From: Xenoacremonium recifei
Lineage: Eukaryota; Ascomycota; Sordariomycetes; Hypocreales; Nectriaceae
Direction of reading: 5' to 3'
Length of the DNA stretch: 64,000 bases
Assembly: GCA_012184525.1 (NCBI GenBank)
Contig: WOFQ01000004.1
Span: forward strand, 62,001 to 126,000
The position numbers were made by a program, and so were the translations under genes. The first letter of the stretch is position 1. The number at the start of each line of letters is the position of its first letter. Of this stretch, positions 1-9,549 are shown one piece after another. The notes below the pieces were generated by a model. It ran no database searches. It was given only the letters and a program-made list of their open reading frames with translations, and had not been told where the DNA came from.

Positions 1-81
1 TGAGGTCGGCATGTCGCAACCGCGCTAGGAATATCTCGCTCGGTGCGGGCAAGAGGGAGGTTGATCGATGTCGGCTTCGGG

Positions 82-88
82 TATATAA
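82..88 (+). promoter_or_regulatory. TATA box of the small gene at 215
   Basis: A consensus TATATAA lies about 130 bp before the start codon of the small spliced gene. The sequence between them is pyrimidine- and A-rich (CTTCTTCTTCC near 172), like a fungal 5' leader. This spacing would put the transcription start near 110-120. A clear TATA box is typical of highly or conditionally expressed fungal genes; that link is inference. Confidence 0.6.
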
Positions 89-214
89 GACGGCGAGGCC
101 CCCGTTGTGAAGCTGTAGAAACTTGCACCAAGATCCTACCCCAGGCTCAAACAGACCCTATCAACTACCACTTCTTCTTCCAGACTCAGACTTACTTCAA
201 TATCTGATATCAAG

Positions 215-398
215 ATGGCAGACGAGAACTCTAGGTAAGGTCCTCACCTCATGAAGATAGAATTTAGAGGCCTAACAAGTAAGCCAAAGCTCGACTATGG
301 AAATTTGGATCAAGCAAGATGATGAGCTCCCTGATAAGTGGGTTAAGCCAGAGCCGCCCTACGATGACGGCAACGACAAGCCCAATGGCGGCAAATAG
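215..398 (+). CDS. 42-residue acidic protein, two exons
   Basis: Exons are 215-234 and 290-398, with a 55-bp intron. The donor is GTAAGG, a CTAAC branch point lies at 272-276, and the acceptor is AAG. Splicing joins phase 2 to phase 1 and opens a frame to TAG. The product starts MADENSSSTMEIWIKQDD and ends PNGGK. It is strongly acidic (11 Asp/Glu against 5 Lys), has two Trp, no signal peptide and no membrane segment, and is probably disordered. I do not recognise the family. Support comes from the consensus TATA box, the leader, the well-formed intron and the clean frame after splicing; without splicing the frame stops after seven codons. Codon evidence is weak at this length. A stress- or stage-induced small protein is plausible but is inference. 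Confidence 0.55.
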
Positions 399-887
399 AA
401 GAATGTTTGCAAAGATTGTGATGCCTTCCACTGGCGCATGAGGAGGGGGGATTGGTGGACTTCTGGTCCCTGTTCATTCGTTGTAAATTAGCTTGACTAT
501 CACGTATTACGGCCGAACAATGATACCGATGAGATTGACCATTGAACACCCGACCTCCCCCGCATGCAGATGATTGATAAAAGATGTGACGTACTAATTC
601 AGCCCTGGAGAAGCTGAAGCTCGACGGACGGGTCAATACTCCACCCCGGAACGACCCTGGGTGTGAAGGAACTCGTGACTCATTGACATCAGCCTCTCCC
701 GGATAAGAAGCTGGAAGCGAGCCAGTATGCTTGAAGGGTCACCGGACCAATTGCGCATGGGCGGCCTGCAGGACCGTCGACCGGAAGAATGGGAAAATGG
801 ACTCTGCAAGTATAAGCACATGATGGTGCCATGGTGATAAAAGATCCGATATCGCGCCGAACACCTTGCTTCTGATCTGCGGCTGAA
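399..887. other. Intergenic, convergent 3' ends
   Basis: This spacer separates the end of the small plus-strand gene from the end of SLX4 on the minus strand. It should hold both 3' untranslated regions. Short frames here lack a family signature or a fungal start context. I see nothing else. Confidence 0.5.
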
Positions 888-3557
888 TCAAAATCGCTTT
901 CGCTCTTTCCCTCGGAGGCTGGTCTTCCAAAGGCAGCAGATACTCTTCGATTCGCACCATTTCTTCACCTCGACAGGGTTGGTCTCTCCATCATAGCCAA
1001 CACGGGTGAGCTGCCCTGCATTCAACCAAGTAGTTAGATCTTCCAAGACAATAGGATCGTAAAGTAGTATCTTCTCGTGCCAAGAAGGGTCCGCCGGATC
1101 TGTCGTTCGGGGGGCCGAAGTAACGGCCTTCGTTATGTAAACAAAAAGCGCCGCCTCATGATCTGACGGAGATGCGGTTAACGAGAGTTCAGTCTCGTCG
1201 CCCAACGAAAGATCCAATTTTGGCGGTGATGAAAAGATTCGTTCAGGAGATGAGAGTGGAGGCGAATCTAGTATGCTCTCATTTTCAGATGCCGAGTCCG
1301 GGATTTCAATGACGTTCTTGGACGTGGCTCTTTTCCGCTTCGGCGAAGCGGGCCGCGAAGACGTTTTCTTTGACACCTGACCCTTTGCCCTCGTTTGCGA
1401 AATCGGCGATAAGTTAAGTGAGTCTTTCCTAGGTCGACCACGCGGTCTTTTGGGGGTTATCTTGGGAGACGGAGATGAAGCAGGTTGAGCAGAAGGTGGT
1501 GGTTCCTGGGGCTCAGGTGCTTCGACCACCGCCTTTTTCGGTCTTCCCCGCGGCTTCTTCGCAGCCGTAACTGGCTCCGTTGGCTTTTGGGGCTTCGAGG
1601 CCATAGATTGAGAGGCACTGGTATGTAAAGAAGCCTGACCAGCTCGAGCCTTGCTTTCCCAGCATTGCGTCAACAAGGCAATGCTTGCTGTCCGTTGCTT
1701 CACAGGCTTGAAGCCATAGGACTTGACTTCCTTGGCGAGCATAGCATCCGTATATAGATCGAATCTGGGGTGTTGGGGGAGTGACGACGCATCATTTGGG
1801 CCGCTTTGGCTTTGAGGTGGTGGTTTGACGTTCTTGTTTTTCGTTTCTGGCTTTTGGGACTCGTGGTGAGGTTCAGCTCTACGTCGAGGAACATTGGAGC
1901 TGACTGAGACGTCACTATCCGAGAATAAGAGTGGCTGATCTCTTTGAAGATCTTCAGCTGTCTTTTGGGGCCGACTTAAGATAGGTGGCAAGTCGATAGA
2001 GGCATCATCTCCTTGAACACTTTGGGCCAGGTTTGAGGGACCTGGAACATTGTTATCCTTGGAATACCCGAAGGGATCCGCGGCTGAGTCCACCGTTGGC
2101 AGCTCGGTCGAGGCATCGACAAGGTCAATGACTTCAATGTCAAATAGATCACCTCCAGCATCACGGGCTCCCGCATTCCACAGTTTCGGACGCTGCTCAA
2201 GGGGCTCGATAGTATCGCTGTTGATTTGCGTATCAAATTCGTAATCTCGATTTTCGTAGGAGTTCCGGATGGCGGCCTGGAGATCTCTCAATACTGTTGG
2301 AGAGGGTTCCCTGGCTAATTGGCTGGATGTGCCAAAGACAAAATCCTGACCCGCGACCTGAGCAAGGGCAGCGCCGGGTGAGAGAAGAATCGGTTTCGGA
2401 GGAGCAGCTTTCTTTTTGGATGGTCTTTTCTTGGGTTTCGACTTAGCAGCCTTCTTGGTAGGTTGGGGTGCTGAGCCCTCTGATTGCTTGTTGTCTTGCG
2501 CAAGGTATTCCACTAATGAAGGTGGCGGATTAGGATCTGGTTGTGTCGCCGGCTTATAGGCAGCCGTCGCGATGGCTGTAATCGTTCTTGGTTTTTTCTT
2601 TGGCGCTTTTTGCTTGACCGGAGACTTCTCTATGACCGTAGAAATATCCGGACTCGCATTTTTTGTCACAACCAACTCGATGAGCTTCCGTTTCTTTAGG
2701 AAACTTGGATCTTCATCTGATGCTGTGGTAGTCTCTTGAGGCTTTGTTAGAGGCTCTGCTCGAGGGACATCCTCGCAAGCGTAACCTTGTAAGAGATCTT
2801 TGAACTTGGCAGCCTGAAATCCTGCACCAGATGACTCGAGGGGTCTCAAAGCAGACGAGTCCGAATCCACCTGAATCACTGTCTTTTGGGCCGGCGGTGT
2901 CCAATCGGCTCTTCGTGCCAATGCAGGTTCAATGTGTAGAGGTTCGTTGAGGTCCATTTCCTTTCTCGCTGGCGGACCGAGACTGGCTTTCTCAGGTTCA
3001 GGCGTAAAGTAACGGCTTGTGGTTTCCGTCTTCTTTTTACCAGCTCCTGAAGTATCCTTCTGGCGAGGCTCAACTCTTGTATCTTTCAACTGTGCGCCGG
3101 TTGATTTGGATGGCGACTGGTACTTCATCCACGGCTTATCATTTTCTGACAGCCCTGGCGCTGCCCTTTCTTCTTCATTCTCGGGTTTGGCTTGCGGCTG
3201 CTTGCGCGTTCGTGGTTTTCGAGGCTTAGTCTGTCGGGCTTTTGGCTTAATCTGAACTATAGTGATGGAGTCATCGGCATCGTGGGAGGCATCGATCGAT
3301 GGTTTAGGTATTTGGTCGTCTCCAGCACTACCTTCGTTGGCTTCGATGGATCTCCAAAGGCTACCTGCTGACACGAAGCCGGTCTCTGCGTCCTGTGGGA
3401 TCGGTGCAGCTTTGCTACCACTGCGTAGCTTTGGACGAGCCGGCTTTTGTGATAGCAGATCGAGCAGTGGAGGGAGATCGGGTGATGACGACCGGACTTG
3501 GTGATACTCGCGTCGCCCCCTGCGTGGCGAACAGAGGAAAGCATTCGGCGACGACAT
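888..3557 (-). CDS. SLX4: SLX4, structure-specific endonuclease subunit
   Basis: This is the scaffold of the SLX1-SLX4 nuclease, which cuts branched DNA (5' flaps, replication forks, Holliday junctions) in the nucleus. The 889-residue product is mostly disordered, Pro/Ser/Lys-rich and without introns. A SAP-like segment around HPRFDLYTDAMLAKEVKSYG lies at about 596-636. Two AT-hooks (PRGRPKK near 669, PRGRPRK near 704) follow. The conserved C-terminal domain that binds SLX1 runs from about 800 to 889 (LYDPIVLEDLTTWLNAG, then VKKWCESKSICCLW). I chose the Met of MSSPNAF because the upstream in-frame Met adds 26 residues unlike the family. It diverges from RPS21 across 371 bp. Identity rests on the C-terminal domain and is firm; the exact start is likely. 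Confidence 0.93.
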   Translation of the reverse strand: MSSPNAFLCSPRRGRREYHQVRSSSPDLPPLLDLLSQKPARPKLRSGSKAAPIPQDAETGFVSAGSLWRSIEANEGSAGDDQIPKPSIDASHDADDSITIVQIKPKARQTKPRKPRTRKQPQAKPENEEERAAPGLSENDKPWMKYQSPSKSTGAQLKDTRVEPRQKDTSGAGKKKTETTSRYFTPEPEKASLGPPARKEMDLNEPLHIEPALARRADWTPPAQKTVIQVDSDSSALRPLESSGAGFQAAKFKDLLQGYACEDVPRAEPLTKPQETTTASDEDPSFLKKRKLIELVVTKNASPDISTVIEKSPVKQKAPKKKPRTITAIATAAYKPATQPDPNPPPSLVEYLAQDNKQSEGSAPQPTKKAAKSKPKKRPSKKKAAPPKPILLSPGAALAQVAGQDFVFGTSSQLAREPSPTVLRDLQAAIRNSYENRDYEFDTQINSDTIEPLEQRPKLWNAGARDAGGDLFDIEVIDLVDASTELPTVDSAADPFGYSKDNNVPGPSNLAQSVQGDDASIDLPPILSRPQKTAEDLQRDQPLLFSDSDVSVSSNVPRRRAEPHHESQKPETKNKNVKPPPQSQSGPNDASSLPQHPRFDLYTDAMLAKEVKSYGFKPVKQRTASIALLTQCWESKARAGQASLHTSASQSMASKPQKPTEPVTAAKKPRGRPKKAVVEAPEPQEPPPSAQPASSPSPKITPKRPRGRPRKDSLNLSPISQTRAKGQVSKKTSSRPASPKRKRATSKNVIEIPDSASENESILDSPPLSSPERIFSSPPKLDLSLGDETELSLTASPSDHEAALFVYITKAVTSAPRTTDPADPSWHEKILLYDPIVLEDLTTWLNAGQLTRVGYDGETNPVEVKKWCESKSICCLWKTSLRGKERKRF

Positions 3558-3928
3558 GGCGCGCAATGGAAGGGAGGGAGTGCGCAGAGCGCATCTCCAG
3601 ACTTGCGACCGCAGCAGAATGATTTCAAAAAGCAAATGACCACTCTAAAGACGAAAACGAAGTCATTGCATCATCTTGAAGCTACTGAAGGCGACTCGGT
3701 CAACAAAGACCCATCTAAGTGAAGGGGCAGCCACGATCGCGACTCTGGCACGGAGTCACATGACTGGGCACATGACGCACAAAAGCCCTCGCAGCCCCAC
3801 GAAATTGCCGAACCACACCAAATTTCGACGGAACTTTTCTGCATCCCACTCCAGTGCTCGCGACGACCTCATTCCAAGCCGAACCACTCACCCAAACCAC
3901 CTTCACAAACCTCCCCCCAACCGCAAAA
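3558..3928. promoter_or_regulatory. Divergent SLX4 / RPS21 promoter
   Basis: A 371-bp spacer lies between the start codons of SLX4 (minus) and RPS21 (plus). The RPS21 side has a C/A-rich leader (CCCCCCAACCGC just before its ATG), common for fungal ribosomal-protein genes. No clear TATA box is visible on either side. A duplicated GGGCACATGACG-like block near 3750-3780 may be regulatory; that is a guess. Confidence 0.4.
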
Positions 3929-4256
3929 ATGGAGAACGACCGAGGCGAGATCGTCGATCTGTAAGCCTCACCGAGAAGCATCAACGATAGCGACGACAAT
4001 GTACTGATTCTTGTTCCCCTCCAGCTACGTCCCCCGCAAGTGCAGCGCCACCAACCGCATCATCAAGGCCAAGGACCACGGCTCCGTCCAGATCTCCATC
4101 GCCAACGTCGACGAGAACGGCCGCGCCGTCCCCGGTGACAACCAGGTCTACGCTCTCTGCGGTTTCGTCCGAGCGATGGGCGAGAGCGACGACGCCCTGA
4201 ACCGATTGGCCCAGCGAGACGGCCTCCTCAAGAACGTCTGGAGCGCCCAGCGATAA
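3929..4256 (+). CDS. RPS21: 40S ribosomal protein S21 (eS21)
   Basis: This is a component of the small cytosolic ribosomal subunit. Exons are 3929-3960 and 4025-4256; the 64-bp intron has donor GTAAGC and acceptor CCAG. Splicing gives 87 residues, the normal length, starting MENDRGEIVDLYVPRKCSAT and ending WSAQR. The family landmarks KCSATNRII, KDHGSVQI and the C-terminal RLAQRDGLLKNVW are all present. A very early intron after 10-11 codons is typical of fungal ribosomal-protein genes. It shares a promoter region with SLX4 and converges with the photolyase gene. Confidence 0.97.
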
Positions 4257-4750
4257 ATGTCTCGGGTGTGACGGCGAGGGACTTGAAAAATCAGGCTACG
4301 GATACTTGAGTAACGATTTCGACGACGTTGCGGAATCAGGGTTTGGTTCGGGCATGATGAGGGAAGGCAATGGGTGGAACTAGAGTTGGCTGCCATTAGC
4401 AATTCCAATCCGAGGCGTTCGGCTCGATTTTGAGACAACGAGTCTGTCTTTCATGTTCGAATCAGCGTCCGATCATGTGAAGAGTGAAGAGATGTTGTGT
4501 GCACCGGCTGGCAAAGTCTCCTCGGATCGACCTCGACGGTCACATCGACTCCGGGGATTCTGAGGCTACCTCGATAGTCTCCGTGCCGCAGATTGAATTG
4601 GCCTCGAAAAAGCCGTGGTGGTCAAGTTTCTCACCATGGTACAGATACGGGTCAAACATGCATTAAATCCATCCTGACATTACAATTCGCAGCTCAAGTG
4701 ATTCTGGTACAGGCTAATCTATACTACAACCGAGATTCTCTCATCCATTC
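4257..4750. other. Intergenic, convergent 3' ends
   Basis: Tail-to-tail spacer of 494 bp between RPS21 and the photolyase gene. Short frames present (for example 4484-4666) have no support. Nothing else seen. Confidence 0.5.
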
Positions 4751-6700
4751 TCAGTCCTGTTCGTTTTCGATGCCTTCTTTATATGCCTTCAGTGCGCGCT
4801 CTCGACAACCCTTGTGTTCAACGATTTGCTCTGGGTATCCGTTCTTTTTGGCCTGCTTGCCCGCACCTCGATTGTAAGGGTCGTGAACTGCTTTCCCTTC
4901 TATGTTTTTAAGCTCCGGAACCCACTTGCGGATGTACTCTCCTTCGGGATCAAACTTCTCGCTTTGAAGCAGCGGGTTGAAAATTCGAAAGTATGGCTGG
5001 GGGTCAACGCCCACGCTGGCCGCGAAGCCCCAGCCGCCATTGTTGCTAGCGAAGTCGCCATCGATCAGGTTCTCCATGAAGTATCTCTCTCCTTTGCGCC
5101 AGTCGATCAAGAGATCTTTGGCTAGGAAAGAGGCCACAATCATTCGACATCTGTTGTGCATATACCCAAGATGGTTCATTTGTCGCATTGCAGCGTCGAC
5201 GATGGGGAATCCTGTTCGTCCCTCGCACCAGGCGGTAAAGTGTTTCTCATCATAAGACCAAGAAATATTCGAGTACTCTGGTTTATAGGGCTTGTTCATA
5301 CTGTCGAAGTTCAGCAATTCATTCTATACTAATAGTGATGAGCAGACTTACCAGACATAGGGCCAGTTCACAAGAACATGTTTATAAAAGTCCCGCCATG
5401 CAACCTCGCTGATCCAGGTTTGAATGCCCTGGCTTCCTGCGTTGAGTTTCTTGGTCTTGTTCGCATCTCTTGCTCTCCGCACGCAGGTTCGCGCACTGAT
5501 GGTTCCGCTAGCCAGATGGACTGAGAGGCAGGACGTGCCATTATCAGCCGGAATATTCCTCTTGTCGGCATAGGTCCGTATCTTCTCGTCGCAAAACTTG
5601 TCCAGCCTCGATCTGGCTTCGTGTTCACCACACGGCCAGAGAGAATGGAATCGTTTCTTTTCCTCGCTGGAGAGAGCCTTGTTCTTCGGCGCATCCGGTA
5701 TAGCAACGTCGAAGAGCTTCTTAAGCTTCTTCCGAGCAGCTATTGGATTCTTCTGTGGCGGGTCGAATAACTCGAGAAGGTCCATGTTGTCGTGAATATG
5801 CGCTACCCACGCTCGATACCAAGGCGAGTAGACGGCGTATTGCTTGCCAGAGCCGCTCTGCAAGTTACCCGGGGGCACAACGCAGGAATCGTGGACGACC
5901 TCGAAAGATTTGCCATTCTCGGCAAAATCGTGAACCATAGCAGTCTCACGCCGCAGTTCATCAACCTCGTACTCAATGTTGGCGAAGAGATGGCTGGCTC
6001 CCCATTCATCCATCAGTTCTAAAATGCGATCCGGGATCTTCTTCCTCTTCTCTACTGTCTCAACGTAGAGCGGAATGTCGAGCTTCGCAAGATCCTGCTT
6101 CATCACCTCGAGAGTTCTTAGCATGAAATCGATTCTGACTGGCGACCGCAGGTGGGCCTCGTAGTCCTGTGGACTGATGATGAACAGACAGATGAGAGGA
6201 ACACCGGCTTCTTTGGCCTTGTCACTTGCGAGTGCCAGCGCCTTATTATCCTGCAGCCGTAGATCCATCTTGAACCAATGGACTACGGCATCCTTGACCT
6301 CAATGGCCCTCCGCTCCTTTCCGGTTTCCTCAAGAGCCGCATTGAGCTGGGCCATCGGCCGCGGCAGCTCTTCGTCATTGTAGGCGCGAGCACGCGTGTT
6401 GCTCATTTCGTGAGGGTAGTACTTGCGAAGGACAATGCCATGTTCCTCGGCTTCATCAGCGAGATGATGCGGCCGGCGCAGGACGTCCGTTGAACTAGAA
6501 CCATTGGTAGTCTTCGATTTCTTGGTCGATGTGCCATTGGTGTCTGCGCTCGACTTGCGTTTCGTTGCTTTGGGAGGCATCGTGGTGAACGTTACAACAG
6601 CTGTGCGCCTGGCGATTGGAATCGCGTGAAGTTGACTTATACGGGAGATGCTCGACAAAACTCGAAATGTCGTGGTAACGCGACAATGCGGTAGGATCAT
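4751..6700 (-). CDS. PHR1: CPD photolyase (class I), two exons
   Basis: This flavoenzyme uses blue light to split UV-induced cyclobutane pyrimidine dimers. Exons are 6700-5352 and 5300-4751; the 51-bp intron (GTAAGT...CAG) joins WPYVC to MNKPYKPEY. The product is 632 residues. The antenna (Rossmann) domain starts near AVVHWFKMDLRLQDNKAL, about residue 137. The FAD domain includes GTSCLSVHLASGTIS, WISEVAWRDFYKHVL and RQMNHLGYMHNRCRM, then the Trp-containing GDFASNNGGWGF. The first 40 residues are rich in Arg/Ser/Thr with no acids and look like a mitochondrial presequence. The Met at residue 41 (base 6580) opens MPPKATKRKSS, a likely nuclear signal. Yeast Phr1 also works in nucleus and mitochondria. 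Light induction is expected from the family but no element was proven here. Confidence 0.96.
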
Positions 6701-7923
6701 GAAATTCCGGCGTAAAAATGGTTTCCAGACGGCGACTGGCAAAGCAAAATCGAATGTTTGCACAGATGGAAAGAAAAGGGGCGCGCTCAATTGTTTGTCC
6801 CGTGGTGATGACATGGCTGGCTACCAGAGGGCCGATGTCAAGTGCGTCATAAGCAACCTGGCGATCGGGGACTTGGGCGCTAGGATCTAAGTCTCAATGA
6901 GATCCCGGCGTCTCTTTCTAGCTATTAGCGGCAGCGAGCTGATAGGGCCACTAGAGTCGCAAATTACAGAAGCAAGAAGGTTTCAGGTCTCAGTCTCAGT
7001 ACCCAATTACAAGTGATTTCTGGGGTCGTTGCCCATGCCTTTCACATGGTGCTCTATTTCCAGTGAGCGCCACATCTTATATCAGAGCACACGCGGTTTC
7101 ATTGTACTAGTTTCTAAAACGAACGATTTTTTCCCCCTCTGATAAAAACAAAGAAACTGGAGGAAAATTGAAGGCCTACCTTCTTTGAACAGCTCGGAGG
7201 CTCTGTTAGGGAACCGTAAAGCAGTTGACACAAAGTTCCTGATAGAAGTGAGATGCGGCCTGATATCACGGAGCCAGGGTAGGAGCTCTGGGTGACTGTC
7301 AGGCCCCGTCGCTGCCTAGGTCCCGTGATGTTTACATAAGAGGGCCAACGCTTCTTTCTTCGCTTCGAGAAGACCCCAGACCTTCATCTCTATTTTCTCT
7401 CCTCAAATGCTGTGTTTTCGTCACACTGCATTATTTTGCCGATTTCCAGGCCCTTGCCTCTCCTCGAGACCTTGGAAGTCATAGCGCGTCTCACCACTTT
7501 CGCGCTGGCGGCATCAACTCCTACGCGCACGCCATCTCCACAATCGAGAGTCGGCCAAATACCACATGGCTTGTGGCACTCAACTCATCAGGTTTTGGTG
7601 ACTTCGTTGGACAAATCGAGCTGCTTCATTGGGAGAGGTGCCCAACTCGGTTGTTGGCCTCTCGAAACATACCCCTGCCATCTCTGCTGGACAGGTGACC
7701 GGTACGCGCAGTTTCCCCCGGCGGCCAGATTGAACATCAGATTACCCGCCGCATATCCTTCATCCTATTTGCCTGAGCTCATCGCGACACAGCACGTCCT
7801 TGATAGGCATTTCTTACGCCATTAAAGTTCTATCCGCAAACGCGATCTTTTGTGTGTCAGAACGGTCCGTTGTGTGGGAACCTTTGACTCTTCCTAACCT
7901 CAGACGCTTACCTCTCAGCCAGC
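6701..7923. promoter_or_regulatory. Divergent photolyase / XLF promoter
   Basis: A 1.2-kb spacer lies between the start codons of the photolyase (minus) and XLF (plus) genes. It contains a pyrimidine-rich run near 7118-7140 with CCCCTCT, and a C-rich leader before XLF. A 137-codon frame at 7412-7825 has no family signature and sits where the XLF leader should be. Light-responsive control of the photolyase side is expected by family only. Confidence 0.4.
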
Positions 7924-9549
7924 ATGGCTTCTGTTCGGAGATGGCTACGATTGCCACTCCCCTCCTCTGTGGAGGTGCCTGTCCTTCTCGTCTCTATGGA
8001 TATTGGCACAGCTGCATACACGATCCATGTGACGGACATGGCCAATATCTGGACAGAGGGCCTCGATCGGAAGGCTATCTGTATGCGCGGCTGGAGTGAA
8101 AACACTGTCATTGATCCCAGTGATACAGCCGAGAACATGGCCAAGTTTCTCACATATCTCACGACCGCCCTTGATCCGACGCAGCCGGGCCATGACGAGA
8201 CACATCTAAGCATAGCTCCAGCCTCCCGTTCAGATGCGGGAGAAGGCGGGTTGACCCTCAAGATTACCTGCAAGATCACTGGACTGCCGCCCCTGAAATG
8301 GCCCATTCACCTGAAGAAGTCACCCTCGTCAGCTGTTGCAACGGATCTCGTTCTTCCCTTGATTGAAGCTCACCTCATAAAGAGCCGAGAGATCGAGGCT
8401 CTTGTTCAGATGCTTGGGCAGAAAGATGCCATCATAACGAAGCTCATTGATAAACTAGACGCTGTGGGTACAGGCTTGGAACATGTCTTCAATGCGCTTT
8501 CGGGGCGCAAGAAGGTCTCCCGGTCAGTCGCAGAGGACAAGGTTCTTGGTCTTGCGCCATTCAATCGCCAACGTTGGAAATCTACCCTAGCAGATCGCGA
8601 AGACGGTCCCAGCAACACCGAGGCCTTAGTGAAAGAAGTATTTGCAGGTCAGGGGCTCGGTTGTCAAAGCCTAATGGAGATTGATGAGTCGCCAGGACTC
8701 GATTCCTGGTGGCTTGACTTCAGTGCTACCTCTCACAGGCCATCTCGATCTCAAGACAAAACTGTGCCACTCAGGACGAACACAACTTCGCAGCCGGAGC
8801 CGCCCAAGGACATCGATATCGACGCTGACAACGACGATTTCCAGATTCAAGCAACCCCTCCTCATCTCAAAACAGGTACACAACAGTCTACGGGGACATC
8901 GACCATACCCGACGACGCTTCCACGGAAGATGAGGAAGGGTCACCACCTCCTAAACCCCATCAATCCCCAGTCAAGGATAATCAGAAGTCTGACACGAAG
9001 CGACCTTTGGGAAGACTCGGTGGTATTGGACACAAGAAATCCGATATAGCACGCTCTCCTAGTCCCGTCCAAGCTTCATCGTTGGAGAAGACTTCCGGCA
9101 TGCCTGCTGATGATTCTGAGACTGCATCGGAAACGGAGGATGACGGGGCACCAGCCTCACCTCCAGACGAAGAGCCCGCCCCTCCTATATCAACTCTGTC
9201 AAAGCCGGTACCGAAGAAAGGGGGTCTCGGTCGTATTGGCGGCCCTAAAACGAAATCGGCGGTCCAGGAAAAAGCCAGCATTACTGAAGCTGACGCAACT
9301 CATACATCGCCCCAAAGCAAGCCTCGGAAACTTGGGGTTATTGGAAAGAAGACAGGTCAGAGTGAAGCCCAACCAGGAAAAGAGGAAGACAGAGGTCGAC
9401 CGCACGTCGCCTCGAACAAGGATGACGTCAAAGAATCCAGACCTCGAGAAACATCCAAAGAAAGGGCAGACCGGAAACGACAGGAACTCAAACGGGAGCT
9501 TGAGAAGAAGGCTGCTGCTGGTCCAGCCAAGAAGAAGCGGAAGTTTTAA
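7924..9549 (+). CDS. nej1: XLF/Nej1-type non-homologous end-joining factor
   Basis: This factor bridges broken ends with the DNA ligase IV complex in non-homologous end joining. It is a single exon of 541 residues. The N-terminal head domain (about 5-130) carries the family pattern PVLLVSMDIGTAAYTIHVTD then LDRKAI and IDPSDT. A helical stalk follows (about 140-200, LIEAHLIKSREIEALVQM). The rest is disordered and acidic. It carries three short LG-x-IG repeats (about 361-371, 433-441, 468-475), then a charged helix (KERADRKRQELKRELEKK) and the terminal KKKRKF, the Ku-binding/nuclear-signal tail known for XLF. The fungal family is usually of similar length with a long tail. No intron is needed. 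The start is the first ATG of the frame and begins the conserved head. Confidence 0.9.
   Translation: MASVRRWLRLPLPSSVEVPVLLVSMDIGTAAYTIHVTDMANIWTEGLDRKAICMRGWSENTVIDPSDTAENMAKFLTYLTTALDPTQPGHDETHLSIAPASRSDAGEGGLTLKITCKITGLPPLKWPIHLKKSPSSAVATDLVLPLIEAHLIKSREIEALVQMLGQKDAIITKLIDKLDAVGTGLEHVFNALSGRKKVSRSVAEDKVLGLAPFNRQRWKSTLADREDGPSNTEALVKEVFAGQGLGCQSLMEIDESPGLDSWWLDFSATSHRPSRSQDKTVPLRTNTTSQPEPPKDIDIDADNDDFQIQATPPHLKTGTQQSTGTSTIPDDASTEDEEGSPPPKPHQSPVKDNQKSDTKRPLGRLGGIGHKKSDIARSPSPVQASSLEKTSGMPADDSETASETEDDGAPASPPDEEPAPPISTLSKPVPKKGGLGRIGGPKTKSAVQEKASITEADATHTSPQSKPRKLGVIGKKTGQSEAQPGKEEDRGRPHVASNKDDVKESRPRETSKERADRKRQELKRELEKKAAAGPAKKKRKF

Noticed and set aside
3557..3635. Upstream start for SLX4 adding 26 residues
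   Set aside because: The added hydrophobic/basic stretch does not resemble SLX4 starts and would lengthen into the shared promoter.
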